From NCBI GenBank assembly GCA_035279525.1, contig DATEHQ010000159.1, forward strand, positions 1 through 64,000: DNA of 64,000 bases, written 5' to 3'. Each line of letters opens with the position of its first letter. Position 1 is the stretch's first letter. Source of the DNA: DATEHQ01 sp035279525 (GTDB lineage Bacteria; Chloroflexota; Dormibacteria; Dormibacterales; Dormibacteraceae). Of the stretch, positions 1 to 8,388 are shown piece by piece. A model generated the notes under the pieces. That model ran no database searches and was not told the DNA's origin. It saw nothing but the letters and a program-made list of their open reading frames with translations. A program made the translations under genes and the position numbers.

Positions 1-294
1 GAGCCGAGGCGCGCCGCACGCAGCAAGCGCGTGCGCCGCACCGCACCGGCGGTCGCCACCGTCGCCGCACATGTCGAGCCGGCGGCGCCTGCGACCGCGC
101 TCGCGTCCGTCGCTCAGGCCATCGCGGCGGAAGAGGTGCCCGTCGAGACGGTGCAGGTGGCGGCCGCCGCGGCATCCGACGACACGACGACCAAGGCCCC
201 GCCCACGCAGTTCTGGAAATGGCTCGCCGCCGGCAGCTGGACGGCTGACCAGCCGCACGCGGCCAGCATGGCGGACCAGGAAGCCCCGGCTTGA
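1..294 (+). CDS. C-terminal end of an unrecognised Ala/Pro/Val-rich protein (left end off the window)
   Basis: The reading frame is open from base 1 and stops at 294, so the start lies outside the window or at the GTG at 31. The visible part is low complexity, rich in Ala, Val, Pro and Thr, with a basic N-terminal stretch (RRAARSKRVRR) and a short aromatic patch (FWKWLAAGSW) near the end. It shares the four bases TTGA with the TTG start of the next gene, a translational-coupling arrangement, so it probably belongs to the same secreted-protein operon. No domain is recognisable. It may be a surface or linker region of a larger exported protein, but this cannot be tested from the fragment. Confidence 0.5.
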   Translation, partial: EPRRAARSKRVRRTAPAVATVAAHVEPAAPATALASVAQAIAAEEVPVETVQVAAAAASDDTTTKAPPTQFWKWLAAGSWTADQPHAASMADQEAPA

Positions 295-1394
295 TCACGA
301 TCCGGCTGGACGTGCGCCGCGCCGCCGCGGTGGCGGGAATCGTGGTCGCGGTCGCGCTCGCCGCGTCGGTCACGACCCTCATGTTTCGCTATGCGTTCAG
401 GCCGAGCCACACCGCGGCACGCGTGCAGACAACCGCCTCGCCCGTGGCGAGCCCCGTCGAGACATCGCCTTCCGCCAACCCGCAGCTGGGCTCGATCGCA
501 GGCTGTCCCACCGGTCAGCTCGTGACGACCTCGGACGAGCTCACCCAGGCGCTGGCGTCGGCCGCACCGGGCACCGTGATCGTGATGCAGGCGGGCACCT
601 ACTCCGGAAACTTCGTGGCCAAGAACTCGGGCACGGAGGCCGCGCCGATCACACTTTGCGGGGCCCGGGACGCCGTCATCGACGGAGGCGACATCAAGGT
701 TGGATACACCTTCTACCTCAGCACCGTCGATTGGTGGAAGGTCATGGGGTTCACCATCCAGGGCGGGCAGAAGGGACTCGTCGCCGACCACGCGCACCAC
801 AACCTGATCAAGGGCCTCTTCGTGCGGAACATCGGCGATGAGGGCATTCATCTGCGGGAGTTCAGCACCGACAACACCGTCGACGGCAACACCGTTCGCA
901 ACACCGGGCTGCACAACAAGAAGTTCGGTGAGGGCATCTACGTGGGGACCGCGCACTCGAACTGGTGCAAGTACACCAGCTGCGCGGTCGACAACAGCGA
1001 CCGCAACGTCATCAGCAACAACGACATCTCGAACACGACCGCCGAGAACATCGACATCAAAGAAGGGACGACCGGTGGTGTGATCGAGAACAACCACCTC
1101 TCGGGAGTCGGCATGGTGAGGTCCGCCGCCTCGGCGTGGATCAACGTGAAAGGCAACAGCTGGACCGTCACCGGAAACGTGGGCGTGACCAGCATCAAAG
1201 ACGGATTCCAGGTGCATGAGGTCTACAAGGGTTGGGGCCTGAACAACGTTTTCCGCACCAACCGGGCCGAGGTGAACGGCCCGGGTTACGGCTTCTACGT
1301 GCAGTCGCGATCGCTGGCCGCGACCATCGCGTGTGACAACGTCGCGGTCGGAGCCGCATCGGGCCTTTCGAACCAGTCGTGCGGTGGCGCCTGA
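291..1394 (+). CDS. Secreted or anchored right-handed parallel beta-helix protein (pectate-lyase-like fold)
   Basis: A 367-aa protein with an N-terminal membrane segment (about residues 12-34, AAAVAGIVVAVALAASVTTL) followed by a Pro/Ser-rich spacer, so it is probably exported. From residue about 75 it has the rhythm of parallel beta-helix proteins of the NosD/PL6 type: repeated short strands with Asn and Gly turns (IDGGDIKVG, DNTVDGNTVRNTG, NVISNNDISNTT, GGVIENNHLSG). Such folds bind and often cleave acidic polysaccharides. Two PL14-like lyases lie 2 kb downstream, which fits a polysaccharide role. TTG at 291 is the only start that keeps the membrane segment intact. No catalytic residues can be assigned, so lyase activity is inference only. 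Confidence 0.72.
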   Translation: MITIRLDVRRAAAVAGIVVAVALAASVTTLMFRYAFRPSHTAARVQTTASPVASPVETSPSANPQLGSIAGCPTGQLVTTSDELTQALASAAPGTVIVMQAGTYSGNFVAKNSGTEAAPITLCGARDAVIDGGDIKVGYTFYLSTVDWWKVMGFTIQGGQKGLVADHAHHNLIKGLFVRNIGDEGIHLREFSTDNTVDGNTVRNTGLHNKKFGEGIYVGTAHSNWCKYTSCAVDNSDRNVISNNDISNTTAENIDIKEGTTGGVIENNHLSGVGMVRSAASAWINVKGNSWTVTGNVGVTSIKDGFQVHEVYKGWGLNNVFRTNRAEVNGPGYGFYVQSRSLAATIACDNVAVGAASGLSNQSCGGA

Positions 1395-2014
1395 TGGTGG
1401 TTTCCAACCGCGTCCTGCTGAGGGCCTTGAGCGCGCTCGCCGGCGTGGCTCTGGCGGTGGGCGCGTACGTGTTCCTCACCATCCCGGCGGATCCCTCGGC
1501 CGCGTACTTCCCCACGGTGCGAGCCGCGACCTCGGACCTGCCGAGCGGAGTCGACACGGTGCGGGTTGGCGCCACCAAGACTCCAAGGCAGCTTCCGCAG
1601 GGCCCGATCTACCGGCCCAACTCGAGTCTGACTCCGGGCGCGGTGGCGACGGCCGACATCCGCTCCGTGTGCGCAGCGCCCAAGACCATCCATTCGCTCT
1701 TCCAGCCGGGAACCCTCAACACCAGCGTGCCGCCCGCGATCCAGCTCGCGGTGTTCAACGCTTACAGGATCCCCGCGCAGAGGATCCCCCTTTACGGTCT
1801 CGACTTCTTGATCCCGCTTCAGCTGGGTGGGGCGGTGTCGGTCCGCAACATATGGCCGATTCCCAAGACGACGCACGGGTTGGGCTTTCACGACAAAGAA
1901 GTGCTCAACATCCGCATGCACATCGTCGCGTGCCACGGTGAGATTCCGCTCGCGCAGGCACAAAAGGCGATCGCTTCGGACTGGGTTTCCGTTTGGGTGC
2001 AGTACGGCGCCTGA
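1394..2014 (+). CDS. Secreted protein with a degenerate HNH-like nuclease domain
   Basis: The ATG at 1394 overlaps the stop of the upstream gene (TGATG) and gives 206 aa. Residues about 6-28 form a signal or anchor helix. The C-terminal half (about 110-206) follows the pattern of a common family of small HNH-like proteins: an Asp-His-Leu-Ile-Pro-Leu core, a Leu-Gly-Gly turn, an Asn-Leu-Trp-Pro element, a Lys-rich segment and a final ATDW motif. Here these appear as LDFLIPLQLGG, RNIWPIP and IASDWVSVW. The expected Asp-His pair is Asp-Phe, so the metal-binding histidine is missing and the protein is probably catalytically dead or repurposed. No partner is evident beyond co-transcription with the beta-helix protein. 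Confidence 0.6.
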   Translation: MVVSNRVLLRALSALAGVALAVGAYVFLTIPADPSAAYFPTVRAATSDLPSGVDTVRVGATKTPRQLPQGPIYRPNSSLTPGAVATADIRSVCAAPKTIHSLFQPGTLNTSVPPAIQLAVFNAYRIPAQRIPLYGLDFLIPLQLGGAVSVRNIWPIPKTTHGLGFHDKEVLNIRMHIVACHGEIPLAQAQKAIASDWVSVWVQYGA

Positions 2015-2162
2015 CGCCGCTTGAGCAAGAAACTCTCGGCCCTCGTCGTTAGAGCGCACAAGAGGAACTAGTCCGGCACTCGCTGCGGGGCGAGGCCATT
2101 CCGAACCGTCGTTCCTCTGAATCAATCCGGCTCGGCTGCCGGGTTCAAGGAGGGACGCGCAC

Positions 2163-3140
2163 ATGCCTCGCTTCCGCATGCGCTTCGTGCTGGCCGCCTT
2201 CGTCGTGCTCACGCCGATCCTGGTCGCCGGCATCGCCATCGTTCCGATGACGTTCGCGAACGAGACGTGCACCGATCCGGCGACCGACAACGACAAGGAG
2301 TACGCCGGCGACGTCGACGTGTGGTGCTCGGCGGGCACCAGCCCGAGCCCGAGCCCGCTGACGGCTCCATCGCCTGTTGCCTCGCCGACAGCCGCGCCAA
2401 CTTCGGCGCCGCCGCTGCAGGCACCAAGCCCGCCATCCGCGCCAGGTCCGGTCGCCTCGGCCTGCGTGGCCGGCACCACGTTTCCGACCTCGTTCTTCGG
2501 CCCCGGATTCACCGGGCCGGTCACCCGGACGTTCAACTCGCAGTTCATCGCTGACTATGGGACATACGTCGAGACGTGTTACCCGGCCGGGTCTTCAGCG
2601 CCGTCGTCAGGCGTGCCCGGCGGTGCCCAGGCGAAGCTTCCGATGGCAGCCGGAGCGGCCGATGACGCCACGCTGACGTACCAGATTCGCTTTCCGATCG
2701 GGACGCAGTTCGTCAAGGGCGGCAAGCTGCCCGGGCTGTGCGGCGGCCAGTGCTGGACGGGCAGCAACAACGGGCCTGGTGGCTTTGCCTTCCGCCTCAT
2801 GTGGCGGGCTGGAGGAGCCGGTGAAGTTCTGGAGAGCGACGCCAGCACAACCGGGTACGGCACCGATCTCGGACGTGGCACCAGCTTCTTTTTCTCAGCG
2901 GACGGCAAATGGCACACGATCGTGGAGCACGTTCACCTCAACAGCGTCGGTTCGGCCGACGGGTACGTCGATCTGACGTACGACGGACAGCTGTGGCACT
3001 TCGGAGGCCTGACCATTCGCACCGACTCGACCCGGATCGACAGCTTGATCTTCAGCACTTTCTACGGCGGCCACGACTCCACGTGGGCACCAACCGCAAT
3101 GCAGGTTTTCGACTTTGCGAACTTTCAGGTCACTCCCTGA
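2163..3140 (+). CDS. Secreted polysaccharide lyase family 14-like protein (copy 1)
   Basis: A 325-aa exported protein. It has a signal or anchor helix (about residues 7-30), a Ser/Pro/Thr-rich linker (about 57-100) and a C-terminal domain to the end. That domain carries hallmarks of alginate/polyuronate lyases of family PL14: KGGKLPG near residue 185 followed by a Cys-Gly-Gly and Gly-Ser-Asn-Asn-Gly loop, and late strands with YGG-HDSTWAP and FDFANFQ. The start is supported by a strong AAGGAGGG ribosome site about 8 nt upstream of the ATG. It is a paralogue of the next gene and is separated from it by a stable hairpin. Substrate is unknown; an anionic polysaccharide is likely from the family. 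Confidence 0.75.
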   Translation: MPRFRMRFVLAAFVVLTPILVAGIAIVPMTFANETCTDPATDNDKEYAGDVDVWCSAGTSPSPSPLTAPSPVASPTAAPTSAPPLQAPSPPSAPGPVASACVAGTTFPTSFFGPGFTGPVTRTFNSQFIADYGTYVETCYPAGSSAPSSGVPGGAQAKLPMAAGAADDATLTYQIRFPIGTQFVKGGKLPGLCGGQCWTGSNNGPGGFAFRLMWRAGGAGEVLESDASTTGYGTDLGRGTSFFFSADGKWHTIVEHVHLNSVGSADGYVDLTYDGQLWHFGGLTIRTDSTRIDSLIFSTFYGGHDSTWAPTAMQVFDFANFQVTP

Positions 3141-3151
3141 GATCACTTACG

Positions 3152-3189
3152 CCGGGAGGTGAATCCAGTTAAGGTGGTTCACCTCCCGG
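3152..3189. terminator. Strong hairpin between the two PL14-like genes
   Basis: A perfect 12-bp stem (CCGGGAGGTGAA pairing with TTCACCTCCCGG) with a 14-nt loop starts 12 nt after the stop of copy 1. There is no T-run after it, so it could be an attenuator or mRNA-stability hairpin rather than a classical terminator. The left arm also contains a GGGAGGTG sequence resembling a ribosome-binding site, which would be hidden when the stem forms. Confidence 0.55.
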
Positions 3190-3329
3190 GATCAGGCGCC
3201 TAAAATCCACGGCCGGTCCAGGGCGAATCTCGGGCTTCCGCCGGGAAGCCCGCCACCAAGGGGGCGGACATCACACCTACCACTGGCCTGAGAATCGGCG
3301 TTGCGGTCCTGCTCGGCATACTCTGGCCG

Positions 3330-4277
3330 GTGCTTTTCCTCCCCGGGACGCCTTCCTCCAGCGGCAAAGTCGCGGCCTGCACCGCGCAGACGTGCCCCGC
3401 CGGCGGTCCGACCGCGAAGCAGTCCCCGTCGGGATCGGCCAACCGGCCGCCGGCGCCGGCCACGACCCTGCCACATGCGCCCGCGAACCCCGCGCCGGCC
3501 AAACCGGCGCCGCCCGCTCCCAGGTCGACTCCAAAGCCTGCCCCGCCGCCGGTCAAGAAGGCGCCGCCACCTCCGGTACCACCCACGAGGACGGGCGCCT
3601 GTCCGGCCCCGGCCGCCTTCCCGGTCGCGGCGTTCGCCCCGTCGTTCGTCGGACCGATCACCCGGACCTTCCAGCAGCAGTACATCACCAACTACGGAAG
3701 CTACGTCGAGACGTGCTACCCCGCGGGCTCGAGCGCGCCTTCGTCGGGATCGGCGGGCGGCGCGCAGGCGCACCTTCCCCTTGCGGGCGGCGCCCGTGAC
3801 GACGCGACGCTCACCTATGACATCCGGTTCCCGAGCGGCTTCACGTGGGTCAAGGGCGGCAAGCTGCCCGGACTCTGCGGCGGGCTGTGCTGGACCGGCA
3901 GCAACAACGGTCCGGGCGGCTGGGCGGCCAGGTTCATGTGGCGCGCGGGCGGCGCGGGCGAAGTGCTGCTGAGCGACGCCACCACGACCGGGTACGGGAC
4001 CGACCTCGGGCTCGGCAGCTGGCACTTCCAGGCCGACGGTCAGTGGCACGTCCTGACCGAGCACGTGCACCTCAACACGCCGGGAGCGGCCAACGGCTAC
4101 ATCGACGTGACCTACAACGGAGTCGCCGTGGCCCACTTCGCCGGGATCACGTTCCGCACGGCGTCCACCACGCGCATCGACAGCCTGATCTTCAGCACTT
4201 TTTTTGGCGGCCACGACTCGACGTGGGCTCCCACCACCGCCATGCGGATCGATTTCGCGAACTTCCGGGCGGCCTAG
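3330..4277 (+). CDS. Secreted polysaccharide lyase family 14-like protein (copy 2); start uncertain
   Basis: A paralogue of the preceding protein with the same C-terminal architecture: KGGKLPG near residue 175, GSNNGPGGW, YGTDLG, and the final FGGHDSTWAP and DFANF elements. A long Pro/Ala/Lys-rich linker precedes the domain. The first conventional start is GTG at 3330, which would cut into the export signal. In-frame codons from about 3288 encode LRIGVAVLLGILWPVLFLPG, an obvious hydrophobic signal segment, so translation probably begins upstream at a non-standard codon (CTG at 3288 is the best candidate). Two similar lyases in tandem suggest substrate diversification or dosage. Catalysis is inferred from family features only. 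Confidence 0.72.
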   Translation: MLFLPGTPSSSGKVAACTAQTCPAGGPTAKQSPSGSANRPPAPATTLPHAPANPAPAKPAPPAPRSTPKPAPPPVKKAPPPPVPPTRTGACPAPAAFPVAAFAPSFVGPITRTFQQQYITNYGSYVETCYPAGSSAPSSGSAGGAQAHLPLAGGARDDATLTYDIRFPSGFTWVKGGKLPGLCGGLCWTGSNNGPGGWAARFMWRAGGAGEVLLSDATTTGYGTDLGLGSWHFQADGQWHVLTEHVHLNTPGAANGYIDVTYNGVAVAHFAGITFRTASTTRIDSLIFSTFFGGHDSTWAPTTAMRIDFANFRAA

Positions 4278-4304
4278 CCCGATCGCCGCTTCGGGGCGAC
4301 CCGC

Positions 4305-5273
4305 CTAGACGGCGGCCAGGACCTTCGAACCCGTGGTCGAGGCGGCCTGGAACCAGGCCCACTGCCGGGACAGGCCGTCACGCAGGGAGACCCTCGGTTC
4401 CCACGGCAGATAGAGCCTGGCGAGGCTGATCGAGGCACCGCCGTGGCGGTGGTCTCCAGACGCCGCGGGTACGTGCCGGATGCGGGTCTCGAGCCCCGTG
4501 AGCTCCTGGAGCATGGACAGCACGCCGTTCAGCGTGGTCCGGCTGCCGCCTCCGACGTTGAAGGCATTTCCCACCACCGGGGCGGTGGCGGCGGCCATGG
4601 TCGCGTCGATCGCATCGCTGATGTAGGTGAAGTCGCGCGTCTGCTCCCCGTCTCCGTACACCTCGATTTCGCCGCCGTCACTCAGGCGCTCCATGAATCG
4701 CGAGATGGCCATGTCGGGCCGCTGGCGCGGTCCATAGACATAGAAGTACCTGAGCGAAACTGCCGGCACGGCGAAGTTGCGAGCGTAGAGCTGCACCAGG
4801 TGCTCGGCCGCAAGCTTGGTCACTCCGTACGCGGATACCGGCTGTGGAACGGTTTTCTCCTTGGTCGGCAACCTCTCCGCATCGCCGTAGAGCGATGAGC
4901 TGCTGGCGTGGACGAAGCGCTTGATCGGCGCCCCTTTGACGGCTTCGAGCAGGCGCTGTGTCGCGAGCACGTTGTCTCGCAGGTAGTGGTCGAAGCGGTC
5001 GCGGCGGCTGGCCCTCACGCCTGACCTGCCGGCCAGGTGGAAGACGACGTCGCAGCCCTCGATCGCCTCGGCGAGGTCGTCATCGACCAGGTCGAGCTCG
5101 TAGAGGCGGAAGTTCGCGTTCCCTCGCGCGGCGGCGAGGTTTGACTCCTTCACCGTGCGCGAGTAGTAATCGCTGAAGCTGTCGACCCCCACGACCGTGT
5201 GGCCGTCGGCGAGCAGACGGTCTGTCAGATTCGATCCGATGAAGCCGGCGGCTCCCGTGACCAGCGCGCGCAT
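4305..5273 (-). CDS. NAD-dependent epimerase/dehydratase (extended SDR, UDP-sugar epimerase type)
   Basis: A 322-aa extended short-chain dehydrogenase/reductase. The nucleotide-binding GAAGFIG motif is at residues 7-13, an Asp after the second strand (VGVD, residue 31) favours NAD, and the active site has Ser 124-127 with Tyr149-x3-Lys153 (YGVTK). Length and motifs (YGPRQRPDMA, DFTYISD) match UDP-glucose/UDP-glucuronate 4-epimerases and related sugar-nucleotide enzymes. It faces the polysaccharide lyase genes and ends 28 bp from them, consistent with polysaccharide building-block metabolism. The exact sugar substrate cannot be read from sequence. The ATG start is preceded by an AGGAGCT-like ribosome site. 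Confidence 0.85.
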   Translation of the reverse strand: MRALVTGAAGFIGSNLTDRLLADGHTVVGVDSFSDYYSRTVKESNLAAARGNANFRLYELDLVDDDLAEAIEGCDVVFHLAGRSGVRASRRDRFDHYLRDNVLATQRLLEAVKGAPIKRFVHASSSSLYGDAERLPTKEKTVPQPVSAYGVTKLAAEHLVQLYARNFAVPAVSLRYFYVYGPRQRPDMAISRFMERLSDGGEIEVYGDGEQTRDFTYISDAIDATMAAATAPVVGNAFNVGGGSRTTLNGVLSMLQELTGLETRIRHVPAASGDHRHGGASISLARLYLPWEPRVSLRDGLSRQWAWFQAASTTGSKVLAAV

Positions 5274-5502
5274 CAGCTAGAGCTCCTTTCCGGGAATTCC
5301 ACGACGGAGCGATCGTATGGTTGCGGGTGCCTCTTTTCCATATGGCATTTGACCCAACGGCATGGGCGAGAGAGGCCGCGGCTTGGGAGCGTTCAGGCAA
5401 AGCCTGCCGGCGTGCGCCTCAGAGCCTGATTCTCGACACCTCGCGCGCCAGGGGGCGGAAGACCGGCCCGATGCCGGCGCGTCAGGCTGAGGTGATGGGA
5501 GA

Positions 5503-6027
5503 TCAGCCGGGTTTCGCCGGCCGGCGGAAGATCAGTGCCCCCGAGCCGGCCGTCAGCCAGGCGAGCAGCGCGACGAAAGACACGATGTCCGGAACCCCGC
5601 CTGCCGCCAGCGGGCCGGGCGGTGCGAACAACGAGATCCACGCCACCGCCTGGGCGGCGGCGGCCAGGAACGCCGCCAGGCCGACCCACCGTGGAACGCT
5701 CCGTGACACGACGATAGCCACGCCGATCGACGCCAGGAAGGCGAGGCCTGGAAACGTGGTCACCTCGAACGCGAAGCCCTGGAAGTCGCTGAACAACGCG
5801 GCGAGCGCAGGGTCCGACGTCGGACGGTAGGCCATCGACTGGAATGCCGCGACCTCGATCAGCGTGCAGGACGCCAGGATGCACGCCGCACCGAACGCCA
5901 TGAGCGAAGGAGCGCTCTTCAACTGCGAGTGAAGCGTCGCCGCGAAGAGCACCAGCAACATCACACCCACCGCGTCGACCGCGCTTTCGATCTCGAGCCC
6001 GGTGCGATGGGCCTGGTAGTAGGTCAC
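5503..6027 (-). CDS. Four-helix membrane protein of unknown function
   Basis: From the GTG at 6027 the protein is 174 aa with four hydrophobic segments (about residues 20-33, 40-62, 90-112 and 117-165). The frame stays open upstream to the marR stop near 6143. That upstream stretch encodes WLPASGLAAALALALTGLIV, which looks like a signal peptide or fifth helix, but no ATG, GTG or TTG was found there, so the true start may be non-canonical. It lies directly downstream of the MarR regulator on the same strand and is probably co-transcribed with it. I do not recognise the family; the layout resembles small regulator-linked integral membrane proteins. Confidence 0.6.
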   Translation of the reverse strand: MTYYQAHRTGLEIESAVDAVGVMLLVLFAATLHSQLKSAPSLMAFGAACILASCTLIEVAAFQSMAYRPTSDPALAALFSDFQGFAFEVTTFPGLAFLASIGVAIVVSRSVPRWVGLAAFLAAAAQAVAWISLFAPPGPLAAGGVPDIVSFVALLAWLTAGSGALIFRRPAKPG

Positions 6028-6142
6028 GATGTCCTGCGCGGCACCTCCGGCCGCGGGTGGCGCGGGGACGATCAGGCCGGTGAGCGCGAGCGCGAGCGCC
6101 GCCGCCAGGCCCGAGGCCGGGAGCCAGCGAACGAATGAGCCC

Positions 6143-6715
6143 TCAGGCCGGGCCGTTGACCGGCTCCAGGCTTGCGAGGAGCTTCCTGAGCAGCGCCACC
6201 AACTCTCGCTGTTCCGGTCTGGTCAGGGCCGCCAGCAGGTCGCGCTCACGACCGGCGTCTTCGCCGACGGCCTTCTCGAGCACCTTGCGCCCGGCCGGGG
6301 TGAGCTCCACCAACACGCCCCGCCGGTCGTTGGGATGGGGGGCGCGCCTGACGTAACCGCGGCGCTCGAGGCGATCGAGCCGGCTGGTGATGCCCGCCGA
6401 CGACAGCATCAGGCCCCTGAACAGCTGAGTCGGCGAAAGACGCTGGTTCGCTCCGGCCATCAGAAGAGCGCCGAGAACGCCGACCTCCCCGCGGTTGAGA
6501 TCGAAGCGGCCGAATGCGTCGTCCTGCATGCGGGCGATGTGCAGCGCGATCCGCGACAGGCGGGCGGTCACCTGGTACGGCTCGATCTCGCTGGGCGGGC
6601 GTTCAGCCGCCAGCCGAGCCAGGATGCTGTCGGTCCAGTCGCCGGCCGCCACACGATGAAGTATAGGGAATAGCTCTCTCCCGAGCGAGATTCTCTTCAT
6701 CAAGTATCTCGGCAT
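6143..6715 (-). CDS. MarR-family transcriptional regulator
   Basis: A 190-aa winged-helix regulator. The central region (about residues 70-155) contains the MarR core: a helix ending in NRGEVGVLGALLMAG, the recognition helix region LSSAGITSRLDRLERRGYVRR, and the wing PHPNDRRGVLVELTPAGR. MarR proteins bind palindromes as dimers and usually respond to small phenolic or stress ligands. A second in-frame ATG (residue 6) is an alternative start. A short inverted repeat overlaps the start codon and could be its own operator. The membrane protein gene follows downstream on the same strand, and the divergent gene encodes a lipoprotein, so both are candidate targets. Confidence 0.88.
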   Translation of the reverse strand: MPRYLMKRISLGRELFPILHRVAAGDWTDSILARLAAERPPSEIEPYQVTARLSRIALHIARMQDDAFGRFDLNRGEVGVLGALLMAGANQRLSPTQLFRGLMLSSAGITSRLDRLERRGYVRRAPHPNDRRGVLVELTPAGRKVLEKAVGEDAGRERDLLAALTRPEQRELVALLRKLLASLEPVNGPA

Positions 6716-6720
6716 CGAGA
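6707..6720. promoter_or_regulatory. Inverted repeat overlapping the marR start (possible operator)
   Basis: TCTCG-GCAT-CGAGA, 5-bp perfect arms with a 4-nt centre, spans the MarR start codon in the MarR/lipoprotein divergent region. Position suits autoregulation, but arms this short occur by chance. Confidence 0.3.
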
Positions 6721-6757
6721 GAAGTCCGGGTCAGATCTTGTTGAGGAGTTGATCACC

Positions 6758-7300
6758 ATGCGTTCGAGATTCGCCGTTCCGGCAGCCGTCGTGGCGGCCG
6801 CGTTTGCACTCGCGGCATGCGGTGGGACAGCGCCCGCCGCGTCAGCCCCCAGCGCACAGCCGACCGCGTCACCCGTGACCGCGGCGCCGAGCCCGATCGC
6901 CAGCCCGGTGTCGAGCCCGGTCGCCACTCCGCAGGCTGTAGGAGCGACCGTCCGGGTGGCTGCCACGCGACTCGGGTCCATCCTCGTCGACTCCGTCGGA
7001 CGCACGCTCTACCTTTTCGTGGCCGACTCCGGCACGCGCTCGGTGTGCAACAGCGCGGGCTGCGTGCAGAACTGGCCGCCGCTGTTGACCAGGGGCACGC
7101 CCCAGGCGGGAACCGGTGTCAACGCCGCCCTCCTGGGCACGACCAGGCGCGCCGACGGGACGACCGAGGTCACATACGCTGGCCACCCGCTCTACTACTT
7201 CATCGCCGACAAGAAGGCCGGCGACGTGACGGGCCAGGGCATCGACGCCTTCGGCGGGCCGTGGTATGTGGTCTCGCCCTCCGGCATGCAGATCGCGTAG
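6758..7300 (+). CDS. Secreted lipoprotein with Lipoprotein_15 repeats
   Basis: The ATG at 6758 (MRSRFAV) has a GAGGAG ribosome site ten bases upstream and yields 180 aa. The N-terminus is a lipoprotein signal ending in a lipobox-like ALAACGG, so the mature protein starts at a lipidated Cys outside the membrane. A Ser/Pro/Ala linker follows. The C-terminal part has two copies of the Lipoprotein_15 repeat (PF03640), seen as GRTLYLFVADS..C...C...WPPL and GHPLYYFIADKKAGDVTGQG. Family function is not established; members are often near stress or redox regulators. It is divergent from the MarR gene and may be under its control. Confidence 0.85.
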   Translation: MRSRFAVPAAVVAAAFALAACGGTAPAASAPSAQPTASPVTAAPSPIASPVSSPVATPQAVGATVRVAATRLGSILVDSVGRTLYLFVADSGTRSVCNSAGCVQNWPPLLTRGTPQAGTGVNAALLGTTRRADGTTEVTYAGHPLYYFIADKKAGDVTGQGIDAFGGPWYVVSPSGMQIA

Positions 7301-7321
7301 CCACCCAGACATCCACGTCGG

Positions 7322-7357
7322 GCCACGGCGGAAGCTTCCCCTACTTCCGCCCGTGGC
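7322..7357. terminator. Hairpin downstream of the lipoprotein gene
   Basis: GCCACGGCGGAAG pairs with CTTCCGCCCGTGGC (one bulged C) around a 9-nt loop, beginning 22 nt after the lipoprotein stop and about 70 nt before the CorA start. No clear T-run follows. Confidence 0.5.
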
Positions 7358-7425
7358 TCCCGCGTCTCAGGGCGCGAGCTGTCGGGCCGGTCGGTGCTGG
7401 CCGATGGTGTCAGGATTTCAGGAGA

Positions 7426-8388
7426 TTGCGGTTCCTGATCACCACCGCGGGCAAGGCTGCCTCGACTGACGACGCCGAGGTCACGCGGTGCTTCTCAGAG
7501 GCGGCGCGTCTTGGTTTCTGGCTCGACATCGAGGCGCCCGACGAAGCTGATTTTCGCCTGCTCGAGCAGGGATTCAATTTCCACCCTCTGACCATCGAGG
7601 ACATCAAGCACCAGCAGCAGCGGCCGAAGGTGGACGAGTACTCGGGCTACAACTTCACGGTCATCTTCGAGGGGCTGTGGGAAGGCGACAACGTCCAGCT
7701 GCGCGAGCACCACCTGTACGTCGGCCCCCACTACCTGATCACGGTCCACCAGGAGCGCTCGCCCGAGCTGGCCCAGGTGCACGATCGTGTCGCCCAGAGC
7801 CCGGAGCTGACCAAGGGACAGCCGGCGTTTCTCACCTATCTCGTGATCGACGCACTTGTCGACGCGACGTTCCCGGCGCTGGAAAAGCTGGATGACACTG
7901 TGGACGCGCTCGAAGACGACATCATCGCCACGGCGACGAGCCGGCTGCTGGATCGGATCTACCACCTGAAGCACTCGGTGGTCGAGCTCAGAAGGCTGCT
8001 CGGCGCGCAGCGAGACGTGTTCCAGGCGCTGATCACTCACGGCATCCACATGCAGCAGTCCGACATGACCCTGTACTACAGAGACGTCTACGACCACATC
8101 GTCCGGCAGTACGAAACCGTCGACTCGCTCCGCGACCTGCTGACGAGCGCGATGGACGTCTACCTGTCCACGGTCTCCAACCGCCTCAACCAGACGACCA
8201 AGGCCCTGACCGTGATCGCGAGCATCTTCCTGCCGCTGAGCTTCCTCACCGGCTTCTACGGGATGAACTTCGTCTACCTGACGCAGATCCTCGAGACGCC
8301 CTACGCCGCGTTCGCCGTCGGAGTCGGAACTATGCTCATCGCCACGGCCATCCAGCTGTGGCTGTTCCACCGTCGCGGCTGGATCTAG
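7426..8388 (+). CDS. corA: CorA-family magnesium/divalent cation transporter
   Basis: About 320 aa, typical of CorA. It has a large cytoplasmic N-terminal domain with acidic and helical segments, including the long stalk helix (LDDTVDALEDDIIATATSRLL), then two C-terminal transmembrane helices. The signature FYGMNF lies after the first helix near residue 278, and the protein ends in the basic FHRRGWI tail. CorA proteins form pentameric channels for Mg2+ (sometimes Co2+/Ni2+). The open frame extends far upstream, but that part shadows the lipoprotein gene. TTG at 7426 gives the usual compact N-terminus, although the AGGAG sequence is unusually close, so the start is uncertain. It converges with the next gene, sharing the CTAG stop palindrome. 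Confidence 0.88.
   Translation: MRFLITTAGKAASTDDAEVTRCFSEAARLGFWLDIEAPDEADFRLLEQGFNFHPLTIEDIKHQQQRPKVDEYSGYNFTVIFEGLWEGDNVQLREHHLYVGPHYLITVHQERSPELAQVHDRVAQSPELTKGQPAFLTYLVIDALVDATFPALEKLDDTVDALEDDIIATATSRLLDRIYHLKHSVVELRRLLGAQRDVFQALITHGIHMQQSDMTLYYRDVYDHIVRQYETVDSLRDLLTSAMDVYLSTVSNRLNQTTKALTVIASIFLPLSFLTGFYGMNFVYLTQILETPYAAFAVGVGTMLIATAIQLWLFHRRGWI

Noticed and set aside
7301..7425. Possible magnesium riboswitch before corA
   Set aside because: Only a terminator-like hairpin is visible; no conserved M-box or ykkC-like features could be recognised by eye.
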